NCBI GenBank assembly: GCA_011109175.1 | Contig: RDEW01000008.1 | Span: 1,493,447 to 1,557,446, forward strand | Reading direction: 5' to 3' | From: Dicyema japonicum | Taxonomy: Eukaryota > Dicyemida > Rhombozoa > Dicyemidae | Length of the DNA: 64,000 bases | The notes under the pieces: model-generated | The model's database searches: none | Told to the model about the DNA's origin: nothing | The model's input: the letters and a program-made list of their open reading frames with translations, nothing else | Shown: positions 11,130-22,589 of the stretch, one piece after another | Numbering within the stretch: position 1 is the first letter of the stretch | Layout: each line of letters starts with the position of its first letter | Position numbers and translations under genes: made by a program

Positions 11130-11640
11130 TCAGTTGTCATTGACCAACGCTCCCGATGACTCGGACGCAACAGAAGTAAATCGGTAGCGGTCCCCGAGGC
11201 AGGAATATTTCTTGATTTTTAGGTTTTCCCGCGGTCGAAGCAGCTGCTCCAGGTGTCTGAAACTGATTTGTAAAGATTCGTGCTTGAGAACGTGTCAACA
11301 CAAGTTGTATTCCAGACCAAAGATCTTCCGGATGTGAAAGGAAAATTGTCATCCTATCAAGTCTCTTTCCATTTTCAAGATCGACACCCACTGGTTCAAG
11401 CTGTGCTGGGAAGCCTGTAGCCTTCAGAGCTCTGACAATCATATCGTTCAGAGCAGCGTGACATGGTCCTCTTCAGGCGCTTCTTCTGCAGAACAGCGGG
11501 TGCAATCCCTTCGCATCGAAGGTTTTCCCGCATCGGCATCGGTGCTCCTGGCGAACGTCTAGTCCCAGCCTTTGTCCGATTCCTATCCTCAAAGAATCGT
11601 CGTCCAAAAAAGTCCCGAGGTTTGGGCAAGGTATTGCCAA
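11130..11640 (-). pseudogene. LINE-R zinc-knuckle and nuclease fragment
   Basis: Minus-strand frames give RLGLDVRQEHRCRCGKTFD and GLHPLFC (a Cys/His cluster), then ALNDMIVRALKATGFPAQLE followed by PVGVDLENGKRLDRMTIF. The latter corresponds to the family's LEPVGL..GDGKRPDGMT nuclease motif, with the PD pair changed to LD, so the nuclease is probably inactive. One frame change separates the two halves. Confidence 0.75.
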
Positions 11641-12290
11641 ATTTATTATTTATTGGATTTAATAAATAATAAATAATCCAAAATCACTGTTAAATTCTCA
11701 CTAAATAATCTCAGCTTGGAACGATGCTCTTCACTCGATCAGAAACAAGCTCGTATTATCCAGGAAACTGTCTTTCACGATAAAAGGCGGTCATCATAAT
11801 TAATGACTTCAAAAATACTGGTTACGAGCATTTCTTTCCTGAAAAATAATGTTCCGCAACTCTGAATGCTTTTTCTCGGTAACCGTGATCTTAAAGGAAT
11901 TATTCTAAAAGATGATAGGCCCCACAAGGCACATGTGTAAGAGATGATGGTTCTATGTAATGTTTATATAACCCAAGGACTGGATGGCTTCCGATTTTCT
12001 ATAAGCTGCGAGAAGCAAATGCGGGGGTCTTCAGAAAGCTAGAACGTCCTTCGGACTCCTGGTTTCAGAATTGGTCTGATATAGGTGTGTTCCATATAGC
12101 CAGAATTGTTATTTATTAGTTGACGTGAATATTTTTATTAATAAATCGATTTTCAGTACAAAGAGGTTGTTTAGAAATATTGCTGGGCTTCCCTGAGACC
12201 TGTGGTAGTAAGTAGTTTTTGTATGTCTCAATACCTTTTCCATCTCACTTTTTGTAAAATATATTGATTCTGGTTCTTTCTTTGGTACTT
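11641..12290. other. Intergenic, no gene seen
   Basis: AT-rich stretch between a LINE-R fragment and a short tandem repeat. A direct 'attttattgg/aataaataataaataat' run follows at 11640-11675. No coding signal was recognised. Confidence 0.45.
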
Positions 12291-12295
12291 CATGC

Positions 12296-12352
12296 AGCGA
12301 CTTTTTGTGATCTTTTTACAAGGACAGGCGACTTTTTGTGATCTTTTTTCAA
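12296..12352. repeat. Short tandem duplication (~20-bp unit, two copies)
   Basis: The block 'gcgactttttgtgatctttt' occurs twice, separated by about 12 bp. The following purine-rich stretch near 12675-12750 also has an irregular repeat of 'ggaaaagagagatcc'-like words. Confidence 0.6.
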
Positions 12353-12840
12353 GACATTGACACAGTAAGCAAGTTTTTAGATTTTTTAAATTATTTGGAT
12401 CCATTTTGACAGCTGGTGAAACAAATATCTTAATGCTATTATTGGTCCTCATATATTATTTGGTTTTTAAAAAAACTTACTCTAATTATTGAAAATCTAT
12501 GAAAAAATTTTCCTATGGATCATGATAGACAACTGTGACGCCTTGAATTTGTCGCTTCTGGAAACCGACTGAATCAACTCATTTTTTAGCGTAAAAAATT
12601 ATTTTATTTGACCAGCACTCATAGAGTGACATGTAAAAATAATTCCAGAATCAAATAAATATTCGTTATTGTGATGCAGGGAAGAGAGATCCATTAATTC
12701 AGGAAAAAGAGAGACAACTCCATTAATTAGAGGAAAAGAGAGATCCTTTTAGGATGTCTGTCAGGCATTTAGCGTCTCCTGAGTTAGTTGGATCCCATAA
12801 CGCCTTTAAGGAACTGAAGAACTTTCGACCAAGAAAGTAA

Positions 12841-12906
12841 CAGTGTGGGATTCAACCCCATAGCTAATCTCGAGGCGAGCGACAGAAATAACCACTTTGC
12901 TACACT
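12841..12906 (-). repeat. tRNA-like sequence, probable SINE head
   Basis: On the minus strand, tagcaaagtggtta resembles a pol III A box and ggttgaatccc, about 40 bp later, resembles a B box. The ends agtgt and acact can pair. The T-arm has a mismatch and there is no clean 72-nt cloverleaf, so a tRNA-derived SINE head or tRNA pseudogene is more likely than a functional tRNA. Confidence 0.45.
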
Positions 12907-12982
12907 ATTATATATTAACTAGTATATTATTTAATTTATCATAGAAACAATAATTAATAAAAATTCAAGACCAAAATAATGT

Positions 12983-14663
12983 TCACAACAAATAATTATG
13001 AGGTTTAATCCTCCTCATGACACGACGTCCAAATATTGAGTATAATCTGCTGGGAAATGCAAATATCACAAGCACGAACATGAACACCAAAAACACAACC
13101 AAAGGCACTTTGACCCCATGTGTTATCCCACGTGTTGTGCGAGGCGATTCAACAGAGTAGAAAGCAACTAAATAATCGAAAACTTTATTATCATTCCATT
13201 TTCCATTATCACGACAGTCAGGACAGTCGGTAGACGACGGAAACTGGATCTTTTTATACTGAGGATCCTCTGTGGGGGATCCGCTGATTCTCAAATTCAC
13301 AGAATTGTGTGCTCTGTGAAGAAACAGTACGGATGATTCAAACGAAGGTCACATTCTGTGAAATTTCGGAATAAAGTTTGAAAAATGACTGGCACAATCT
13401 CTGCAGACAAAAAATTCCGTTATATATTCGGCAATACTTAAAAGGGGGATGGTGGGATCTGCTAAAAAATTAGTAAAATACTACTCCCAAAAGGGTGGAG
13501 GGCCAAATGGACAGTCATATAGTGAAAAAGAATCCACAATCCACAAGGATATCCTCGGTATTTTGGTTCACTTCCTTTACAATGGATCCAGTCGTGAGAA
13601 GTCATTTGAAACGACTGACATGACAAAACATCACGGAATCCTCTTAAATAATTCATTTTCCGCGATTTAAGTCCCTTCATACAGTTCTGCAAATCTTTGT
13701 CAAAATCAAGAGTCTACGTCAATAGAACTACTACCTTGTCCATGAGGTCAACCATATTCATAAAGACAGTAAACTTGGTTCCCTCCAAAGGCATGTGGTT
13801 AGACACTTCGTTAAAGATCATGTTATGGACTGTCGCCAGAATGTCATCCCTTATTGGGATTTTCCGTTAATGCTAGTACCCCGATTCTCTGAGATCTCAC
13901 TTACACATTTTTTCATCGTAAGCATCGATGGAAGGATGGCACTCAAGCAGTTAAATATGACTTGAAAGAGTCCTCCGTTTCCGGAACGACTACGTAGCCA
14001 TCACCTTTGTTTAATAGCAGGACATGATGATCACCATATTGGTGAAGAACAGTCTCATTAACCACGTGGGCAAATTCGATTTTAGAGTATGACAATCCAA
14101 GCCAGAGCTAACAGATGGATTAACTAAAATACCTTTATAGCCATATTATCATCCTTTAAGGGACTGACATAAACAACTCCCAAAGAATCAGGTAGTTTGG
14201 TGAGTTTTTTCATGGGAGGAACAAAGGAAGGAACCTTGAGTGACATATTTGTCATATGCGATAGGAAGTCAACCTCCAAGTGATCTTTTCTAAGTTCAAA
14301 AATGACGCTTCCAAGAATTAGCTACTTTTAACTAAGGAAAGGTACCTTCACGATGGGGACTGCAGTGATTCCACTACATTCTATTTGGTTTGATTCACAA
14401 TTGTAGAGTTGAAGGATACAAGATGGCTTGAATATTCTATAATAGATGAGTAAGCAACCTGAAGCTTCTTTAACGAAGGCGTTCCAGCGTGGTTCAAATT
14501 CAATACAGGCACCACACCAAGAGATAAAGTAACGGTTCAGTGAGGCGCATGCTGTAAGATTGTTGTTAGGATTTATTTGAAGTGAATTTTCACTTTTTTC
14601 TATTTGGCGCAATTTGGTCATATAGTTAAATAAAGCTAAAAATATGATCTTATCGAGAATCAT
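12983..14663 (-). CDS. Quiescin sulfhydryl oxidase (QSOX) with micro-introns; frame disruptions
   Basis: Introduces disulfides into secretory proteins (thiol + O2 to disulfide + H2O2) in the ER/Golgi lumen. The chosen ATG (14663) starts a hydrophobic leader ([11 protein letters not shown]). A thioredoxin domain follows with redox motif [15 protein letters not shown] (usually CGHC in the family). The helical spacer comes next, then the Erv/ALR domain: [39 protein letters not shown] (FAD-proximal CxxC), [17 protein letters not shown] and [12 protein letters not shown]-terminal membrane span ([13 protein letters not shown]) precedes a basic tail, as in QSOX. Inferred introns: 14345-14322, 14132-14108, 13734-13714. 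Oddities: an in-frame TGA at 13351-13349 in a gap-free part of the Erv domain, an unresolved stretch near 13945-13890, and an A4 run needing one deletion. It may be an assembly problem or a recent pseudogene. Confidence 0.82.
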
Positions 14664-14849
14664 GTGTTGTACACTTACGTTAATCGTATTATTCAATTTA
14701 CGTTTATTGATTTATTTATTGTTTCAGGATAATTTTATTTAAGTTTTTAAAATAAAAAAATATTTAATATATTTAACAATTAATTTAATTGATAACTTTG
14801 GAAATATCAAACTGCATTTAATAAATTGCTAACCTAATTTCTTTTCGTT
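14664..14849. promoter_or_regulatory. Candidate bidirectional promoter region
   Basis: The 186-bp AT-rich gap lies between the divergent start codons of QSOX (minus) and the small plus-strand frame at 14850. No specific element was identified; the assignment rests only on gene layout. Confidence 0.3.
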
Positions 14850-15026
14850 ATGTCTCAATTTAAGGGGTTTATCATAGATATTTTCGAATATGAACAAATT
14901 AAACAGACCTTATGTGGAATTGATCCTGAGGATATAAGTACTCAAAAGAAGCGGAGATTACGTGAAAAAGCCTTACATTTTCGCTTAGAAACGATAAGCT
15001 TTAAGATTAATTCTGATTTAATTTAG
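14850..15026 (+). CDS. Hypothetical 58-residue protein
   Basis: Uninterrupted ATG-to-stop frame starting MSQFKGFIIDIFEYEQIKQT, with a charged middle (QKKRRLREK) and predicted helical character. No family was recognised. Codon usage looks gene-like against the AT-rich background. It could be the first exon of a longer gene, but no convincing downstream exon was found. It is divergent from QSOX. Confidence 0.4.
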   Translation: MSQFKGFIIDIFEYEQIKQTLCGIDPEDISTQKKRRLREKALHFRLETISFKINSDLI

Positions 15027-15070
15027 ACTTTTCTTGAAAGAAATGACAGAAAAGTTGAAATCAAGTTGGA

Positions 15071-15358
15071 GTGGGACTAACTACACTAGCCCGGTTAGAG
15101 GTGCCGAAGATTGGAGTTGTTAAGCTCCTTTGCGGCATAGATACTCTGGCTACCTATGCCAAAGGAAGAGATATCAAATGCGGAGAATCCCACTTGTTGC
15201 TAGGATTCAGGAATGAGGACGAAACTTCAGATTTCGAAGCTGAGGTCAATACTAAGGTACCTTTTGGGTCCGGGGCAATAAATTCTTTGTTAAATCTAGC
15301 AATTGATATCTGGTTACCATGGAAACACGTAAAAAACAAGCTGCCCATAGGCATCTAG
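15071..15358 (+). CDS. Hypothetical frame of 95 codons
   Basis: Open on both strands and richer in GC than its surroundings, which is compatible with imported or repeat-derived coding sequence. The plus-strand product begins MGLTTLARLEVPKIG. The opposite strand (15354-15154) is also open. No motif recognised; strand and coding status are uncertain. Confidence 0.2.
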   Translation: MGLTTLARLEVPKIGVVKLLCGIDTLATYAKGRDIKCGESHLLLGFRNEDETSDFEAEVNTKVPFGSGAINSLLNLAIDIWLPWKHVKNKLPIGI

Positions 15359-17160
15359 CCACCCATGTGACATATTATAATTTAGATACGCATGAAATAA
15401 ATTGGAAATGTAGCCATGTGAATGAATAAAATAATTAATTTACCCATTGACTTGTGGAACGTAATAAAAACAAAAAATAGTTAAAAAACAAGAATGTTGC
15501 CATTACTTTTTCCACTAAAAAATCAAGATTTCACTAGAAATTGAGATTCACATTGATAAAAATAACGAATCAATTAAAAAATAATAAACCTTATAGAAAG
15601 CTGTTATTCAAATCTTAAATATTTTTACATTATGTTGAATATGTTATAATCTGTTATTAAAATTATAATTTTGAATTTATATACGGGTTGCCATGACATA
15701 TTTTCCCCACTTATCTAGCCTCAGAAATACGACCTTAACCAAAAAAAAATTTTAATATTAGGAGATAGTCATGATACATTGTGGCTTTAATTAAAAGACC
15801 AACTGAAGGCATTCAAAGTCGTCTCTTTAATGCCGTGATAAACTCTAATGTGGATTATAAAGCATCCTTAGTATGGGTCTAGCAAGGAAATGTAAACCCT
15901 ATTGGGGGGATACTTTTGACTTTGCTACAGGACCGGAACTCTCTGAGGTCATACAGTGCTGTTTCCAAGCTGTAATAAAAAAGAAAAACAGTTGAACTAA
16001 ACACTAACTGCTGCAGTAAGTTTCGCTACGACTATGTGGAGATATAATGAAATGTTATGATGTGTGGCCTATCACATTCGAGAAATCTGCGAACTTATGA
16101 TGTGCAATCTGTTGTTGAGGATGCAAAAGTACAGATAAAGGTAGATACATCAAGACTTCAGTTGCTGTATACACTAAGATAAGTCAGTTATTGTTAGTTC
16201 CATGGGGAATACTTAAATTCATTTTTTCATGTTCCTGCTAAGTCGCCCGATTGTTTCGACAATCTTCAAGTGTTTGGGCCAAGCACTCCAGAAGTCTTGG
16301 CAGAAATCGGATGATTAATTCAATTATTAGGATTCGAAGAGGAACAAGTCAATTATAATAGTGTTGTCTTATTATGTTCAATTAACCAAACGTCCTAGGC
16401 TTTTGAGGTAAGCGTAGACTTCCTGTTTATCCCTCTAGTTTTCTCTACAGCGATTGCACATTATTTAAGATTATAATTTAGGCTCACTAAAATTATCTAG
16501 TCATGCATAAATCATTAACAGAACCAACTGACGAGATAAAGCCCTCCCCGGGAGTTAGCAGACTGTAAACAAAGCTGCTAATCGATAAAATTAAAAATAC
16601 AAAAGTAATCAATAATTGGTGACAAATTTAATTGCATATTCAAGACCAAATAGCCAAGTGGTTAATTAGTCGGAAGGCTGAGGTTGTGACGTACTTCTAT
16701 TGGACCAAATAATGACGATTGGACCGAGTTCCTTGTTAATGATGCATTCCTTGTTATAATGACGATGACGAGGTGATGATCTCAGAAAACAGTGGAAAAA
16801 ATTTCTTAACAAAGGAAGCATCGGGTTCACTTAGGCCTTGGATTCAAATCTCGTCAAATCCAAATTTGAAAGAACTTAGAAGATCACGTGTAGAATTAAC
16901 AAAAGCTATACGTATAAAACGATAGTTTATATGATTCTGAAATTAACTTCACCCAACTAAATTTCTCTATCTAATAGACCGCCAAGTACTCTACTCTCGG
17001 TCCAATTCAAACAGAGAACAATTTTCAACAATTATTTAATTTAGTAATTTTATTTCCAAAAAAAGACGTAGATACTTCCTCTTCAGTTTTAGATTGAAGT
17101 CTTCCCTCAATCATTGAGAACACATTTAAATATTAAGCTTTTATTTCCAAAAAAAAACAA
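15359..17160. other. Mostly featureless, possible LINE-R and tRNA-like debris
   Basis: At 16245-16350 a plus-strand frame reads LQVFGPSTPEVLAEIG, then LGFEEEQVN. The FEEEQVN-encoding DNA recurs at 19108-19130 inside LINE-R debris, so this may be an eroded LINE-R piece. At 16648-16670 'atagccaagtggttaat' resembles a pol III A box. No gene could be supported in the remainder. Confidence 0.35.
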
Positions 17161-17189
17161 GACGTAAGAGTCCAAGACACAGTGCAATC

Positions 17190-17635
17190 AACGGGTTATT
17201 GGATGGAGACTAGAGGCGGCCAGATTCCCTGTCGAGTTAGAACCTCTCGGACTGGCCCGCCAACAAAAGGACTGACGGATAATCTCTTCCCATATGAAAG
17301 TGGTAGATACCTCGCTTTGGACACCGCCTATGTGGATTTCCTCTCTCCAACCTTGCTATGATTGCAACTAACCAAGGCTCAGCCTCGGAAAAAGCCGAGG
17401 CCCTAAAGATGAAGAGATACGAATGTCTCGGTGGACAGTTAATTTTTGAACCAGTCGTCGTGGAAACGTCAGGAGTCATATGAAACAGGTTACTGACCCT
17501 GCTAAACAGAATTGAACCGCTTATCGCGAAGAGGAAAATGATAGAAGAGAAAGGAACTGGTTCATTGAGCGCAATTCTTTACAAATCGTCAGGGGAAATG
17601 TGTTCTCAATTCTGAGAGCATCCAATGATTGTTAA
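17190..17635 (+). pseudogene. LINE-R C-terminal nuclease fragment
   Basis: Shifting plus-strand frames give a degraded PVELEPLGLARQQKD (the LEPVGL box), a region related to the WD.T..DT box, ASEKAEALKMKRYE with IFEPVVVETSGV (consensus A..K..KY..L...+.F.PV.VET.G), and near the end FIERNSLQIVRGNVFS (consensus LF.R.S..I.RGN). Multiple stops and frameshifts. The family order is kept. Confidence 0.65.
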
Positions 17636-18427
17636 CTGTTTGTTTTTGTCAATATACTTATTTGGATATCATAAAATAAAGTAAAGCTGATTTTTAAGGA
17701 AAATATCGAAAAATAAATAATAAATCGATTAAGCATCAATTAATTGGAAATAGCCCATTAAGTCCTCTTCCTCTCAGAGACCACTTTAACTGAACTTCAT
17801 TTTCATTACATGTCGGAAGAAGTTTTTTTGAGCTTCAGTGATTTAAATTAATTTATTAAACAGAAAACACCATCATACCCAGAATGAAAAAAAATTCAGG
17901 TGATCCGGGCTCCCTCAGCATTCTTTGCATGCTCGGACTTGAAGGAAGTGCCGTTTAGGGGGAACTCCTCTGGATTAAGTGGATTATAAAACATTAATCG
18001 TTATAAGAAATCCCACATGAAAGTTAGCAAATATGTAAGGGAATATCAAATAATTATCTGTAATAGATACTCCACGCCTACTGATTAGATATCATAAAAT
18101 TCTAAAACGGTAATTGTAAAAAAAAGAACTGGGTCCACAAATATTGGTTTAAGGTACTGGCCATTTCAGAAATAAGCTAAATATAGCGAGTTCTAGCATG
18201 GACTCATGTGGTTTACCAGCCCTAATAACCTTCATTGGAAGCATAATACATTTCGAAAGAGAACCATTCACTCCCCCTCAGATAACCCCCTGCAACGTGT
18301 CGGGATGACGTGATTAGTTATCTTGGTTTTACCTTGGCATTTCTATTAGGTTATCTAATACATTTTATCGTTAAATCCAAAGTTTCTAGTACTGTTATAA
18401 AGCCGAAACTATAGATACACAGACTAG
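17636..18427. other. Intergenic, no gene seen
   Basis: AT-rich sequence between LINE-R debris and the small gene at 18428. No open frame of note and no recognised repeat. Confidence 0.45.
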
Positions 18428-18796
18428 ATGGCAGCAATTAAAATTAATGCAAGCTAAAAATTATTATGTTTCAGGATTATGAAAAAAATTCAACCTATAC
18501 AAAATTTTATGCTGCTTTGAAAAGACTCAAATATATTGTGAAACAAATACATCTTTCAAATGAAGGACATCGTCAAGAGAGCGACTTTTCAGCATTTAGC
18601 GATATAAGAGGAATCACGGTAATAGATTTGCTAACATTGAGACTGAAGCTTTGCGTGAAGTTGTTAGTGATTTCAAATTGATCGACAAAATGTTTGCTAT
18701 TTTTATAATTTTTAGTACCTTAAAACGCATAAAACGGATCAGAAGAAAATACACGAGAGTCTGATTATTCAAGTGATTAGATTTTTTAATTTTTGA
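18428..18796 (+). CDS. Hypothetical protein, four exons with micro-introns
   Basis: ATG at 18428 encodes MAAIKIN; removing 18449-18474 (26 nt, GC-AG type with donor gcaag) joins it in frame to DYEKNSTYTKFYAALKRLKY. Further introns 18619-18641 (23 nt) and 18692-18715 (24 nt) join TEALREVVSDFKLIDK and a Lys-rich end, with a stop at 18794-18796. Three independent in-frame joins of the local intron size argue for a real gene. The product is small (about 98 residues), basic and helical; no family recognised. The GC-AG first intron is an inference, since a start at a later ATG is possible. Confidence 0.5.
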
Positions 18797-18859
18797 CGTT
18801 ATCTGAATATGACATTATTTTATTCATTCACAGAACACCAGGAAATATCGAGAAAAAAG

Positions 18860-19560
18860 TTAATAGTTAACGGCTAATTAAATCCGACGCGTTCAACCTC
18901 CTCAAGCGTGACCACGTGATGGACTTATGCGTTTATAGGACACGTGAAATTTCCAAATTTGTCAATTTTGCTTACGGATCGAAAAGTTCGCTTGTCTTAG
19001 GAGATCACATTGTTGATTATTGTATGGTGACTGGTGTGTATCAAGGTGACCATCTTGGACCTCTACTCTTCTCACTTACTATTGACCACGTTATTCAGAT
19101 CTCGCTTTGCTAAATTCGAAGAGGAACAAGTTAATATGGTAACTATACGATGGATAGATTCTTTATCTCCCAAATGGACTAAGATGAAATTTTATTTGAA
19201 AAACGCTAAAAGAACTTGGAAGGTCCGCAGATGTCCATCGCCGCGAATGTCTGAATGCAACGTCCACTGAGAATTCTGGCTCCTGACTCGATTCCTTAGT
19301 TGTTACTCTGCTGAATTGGAAATAATTCTTGTTGGAGTTTCTCTTCGGCTAGGCATAAATGTTTGCTTGGAACATCGATGCCGATGCGGTGGGATGGTTG
19401 ACAGGAAAGTACAACATCCACTATCATGCAGATGGAGCGCTGCCACGTCATTCTAAACTCAACTGTCATGAGAGTTATCTAAGACTTGTCATCTGGAACC
19501 TGTCGGACTTGTCAGAGGTGATGGCAAGAGGCAGGATGGCGTAAAGACCATGACGCGATC
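18860..19560 (+). pseudogene. LINE-R reverse transcriptase with internal deletion
   Basis: Reads SDAFNLLKRDHVM (after RT motif A), ISKFVNFAYG, LVLGDHIVDYCMVTGVYQGD followed by HLGPLLFSLTIDH (RT motif B, consensus GVQQGDPLGPLLFSLA), then jumps to the C-terminal VGVSLRLGINVCLEHRCRCG (Cys/His cluster) and LEPVGLVRGDGKRQDG (nuclease box, PD changed to QD). The YxDD box is missing. Dead, internally deleted copy. Confidence 0.75.
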
Positions 19561-19599
19561 CAAGGAAATGCCTCGGCCTATACAGGTAGGTTCCCCGTG

Positions 19600-21343
19600 C
19601 CATTGCCAATGTTAACTCTCCCGTTAATTACCCATCAACCACGGACCCTGAAACATTCCTACGTCTCATCTCTGAATTAAGTTCTTCATGGACTATCTCT
19701 GTGAAGATTCCCAAGGCCGTACGACCTGTTGCTGCAGAGGCCCTTTCCAAAACGACCGAAGATGCCCTCCGGACTAACGCAGTACATGATTGGATGCGCT
19801 TTTCAGTTTTGCGCCTTCCGCACTGGGACTTGATCGAGATGGTCACTGAAAGAAGTATCTCGCTACCACCATAAGGACCAACATTCGTTCTTTTTTGGGA
19901 GGCATCCACATCCCCAGTTGTCCATGGCTTCTAACCGTACGAGGGAGACACGTAGTCATAATGAGGAAGTCGAAGTGCTCCGTCTCAAGAGAACTGTCCG
20001 TTCGAAGTTAATCGAAGATGGCACCGCGCAGCTATCAGGACACTTTCCTCGAGTGGATCACGAAAACCGACTCTAGACGTTTCCAATATTTTACTGAACA
20101 AGTATCCACTGCCACCTCAAAACATACCGCCAAGTCGCTCCCCATCCGGAGTGAGATAAATGCAATGGAAAGAGCTATACGTGAAAAACGACTGTTACTC
20201 GGAGAGACTCTGAACCGCTTGTGTCTACTTGATATGCATACAGCATTATTCCTCCTGAAAAAACAGTCTCAACGTACAGAGGCTTACATATGTCCTGAGG
20301 ACTGCTCCCTATTTCACCCTGTATGACTCACTCGCACAGATTAACGAGATCTTCCGATCGACAGCGGAACGTATCTTCAACGTCCGGTTCGAGGATTACT
20401 CATGGAAGCAAGCCACACTGCCAGCGAGACTCGGAGGACTTGGAATTTGGAACCCTGTGGACCTTTCTCTCCCTTCATACCTATCATCGCTAGTGGACTA
20501 CACTCCCTACCCGAATTCTCAATTGACAAGACATAACCGCACGAGAATGCCACCAACCTCCCCCTGCCTCCTTCACAAGACTGCCAGCGAAACCTGGACA
20601 ATTTATTGTGCTGGAAATCATTTGGACTCTAACTGGAATCAGCCAATCAGCACCGACGCGCTTGTTTGCTTTCGCGGGCTTCTCCTGAGAGCGGAGCTTT
20701 GCTAAACGCCATCCCAAATGAAGCTCTGGGCACTTTTTGGATAATGAATGCGTTAGAAGTGGTATCTCTCTGCGGCTGGGACTGAAAGTATGTGTACCTC
20801 ATCCGTGCCAATGTGGCATCCTGATAGATTGTTATGGCCTGCACCCTCTCGCCTGCAAGAGCAGCGCTGCCAGATCTCCAAGGCACAAGGCTCTGAATGA
20901 GATTGTCAAGCGGGCTGTGGATGCTGCTGGATACTCGGTCATTCTTGAACCGGTCGGGTTATGCAGAAGTGGCGGAAACGACGGGGATGACCATATTTCC
21001 CTTTGAGGCTGAGAAACAACTTGTTTGGGACGTGACATGTACAGACACGCTCGCCCCGAACAATCTTCACGAGTGCGCTTCAAGGCCATGCTCTGCAGCC
21101 GTCAAGGGAGAGAAGGCTAAACTCGAAAAATATGGCGACCATCCCGATAATGTCCAATTTGTTCCCCTTACTATGGAGATTTCCGGATCCTACTCCCCTT
21201 CTACACTTGAGTTTTTCGGATGTCTTGGAAACCGGATCACCTCATGCACTGGAGATCTCCGCGAACGCCGCTGGCTGTTTGAGCGAATTTCGCTTGCAAT
21301 TCTGAGAGGGAACAGCCACGCAGTGAGGGCGGCAGCTAGCTAA
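19600..21343 (+). pseudogene. LINE-R copy with N-terminal part and intact C-terminal nuclease frame
   Basis: The 5' part reads VRPVAAEALSKTTEDALRTN (RT-upstream region). After a deleted RT core it continues YDSLAQINEIFRSTAERIF, LPARLGGLGIWNP, RLGLKVCVPHPCQCG, and in the frame 20897-21343 GMTIFPFEAEKQLVWDVTCT, FVPLTMEISG, LFERISLAILRGNSHAV with a TAA stop. The VWDVT.TDT box and the C-terminal half look intact. The KRPDG segment is shifted out of frame (GGNDGDD instead). From family knowledge, these C-terminal nucleases resemble the restriction-like endonucleases of early-branching LINE groups. Confidence 0.8.
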
Positions 21344-21389
21344 TGTTTTGTCTTTTTTTTGCTTATAGACATCCAATTGATTTAAAAAT

Positions 21390-22480
21390 TAAAGATGGTA
21401 CAAAAAGTCATAGCAATGAAGTGGACATTAAAAGCCCTCGAAGAAATCGAAAAATGTAAAAAGTGGCACTAAAATATTCAAAAGCATCCGAATCCTCAAC
21501 CAGGAAAACTACGAAATGACATCATTGTTCATAAAAAAAGTGAATCAGTTCAATAAGATAATTCGAGACTTGTCACTTTAAAGGCCAGTCACGAAGAAAC
21601 TAAGAAGGCAGTCACAAACCTTAATAAAGGAAGATCCATATGACCGGATAATGTCTTAGCTGAGTTATTAAAACATGGCACGCCTGAGTTAGCGAAAACA
21701 ATAACCAAAATTTTTCAATATTTTCATAAAAACAGGCTTTTGCGAATATCTGGGAAAAGGTCTTCTACTTCCTTTGCATAAAATAGGAAACAAAATGGCC
21801 CTCTACTACATAACCTAAGGCCAATAATTATCTCTTATCTGTCTTAGCAGAATAAGAGATAAATTTGAAAAGTTTTTCTCGCCTAGTCACTGCGGCTTCC
21901 ATATTGGAATATCTACGGAGGATGTAATCTGGAGCCATCAATGGATTTCTGAACTTTGCCAGAAATACCAAAGAACGACATATATCCTCGGTTTAGACAT
22001 TTTACGGGCTTTTGATGCCGTAAACAGAGATAAACTTATGATGGTTCTTAAGATATTTTGGACAAGGACGAACTCAAGATTATCCGTCTGTGAAAATAAA
22101 GAACGTTCAGCAATAAACCCTTTCGTACAACATGTGCTGTCCCTCAATTCACTTTTGACTGTCTCATTTATTATCTCGGATCCACTCTTTAAAAATTCGG
22201 GAAAACAATAAGAAGCTGATCTTCAGAATATGCGGATGATATTGACTTTATTTTAGATGATGATCACATCCTTCAGCTCATTATCCAGAGAAATCTTTCG
22301 ATATTTGAAAAATAGTTACTAATCGTCAAACCAGAAAAAAACGAACTATATCAAGATCAATCGTGTAGAGACGAAATCAGATAGCGTTTGAGACGCAAGA
22401 AGTTAGGATCACTGTTAGCAAATTCAAATGAGTAATATATAGAAAAAATTTTAGCGTCAGTTACGTTAAAAAACTGCGGT
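21390..22480 (+). pseudogene. Heavily degraded LINE-B reverse transcriptase
   Basis: Fragments PDNVLAELLKHGTPELAKTI (consensus GPDNISPELLKYGPKKL), LRPIIIS, a box related to SGFREGRSTADIVWSH, then motif A remnants and DKDELKIIRL (consensus LDESSVRIIRL) keep the LINE-B order seen at 25387-26322. Many stops and frameshifts; much older than the copy at 23910. Confidence 0.65.
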
Positions 22481-22589
22481 CATTATTTCAGAAAGAAAAA
22501 TACTCAGAACAAGAATGAGGTTTTAAAACTGGGTGTGAGGACGATGTACGATCTATATGTACTTCGATAACCCCAAACAAGTTTTGTAA

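Noticed and set aside
13320-13390. Genome-wide reassignment of TGA to a sense codon
   Set aside because: NUDC, with an otherwise clean reading, terminates at TGA and uses TGG for Trp; a single TGA in QSOX is not enough.
14395-14445. 22-nt GT-AG intron in the QSOX thioredoxin domain (gttgct...attatag)
   Set aside because: Removing it breaks the frame of the following conserved segment; the extra eight residues relative to human remain unexplained but the splice is not supported.
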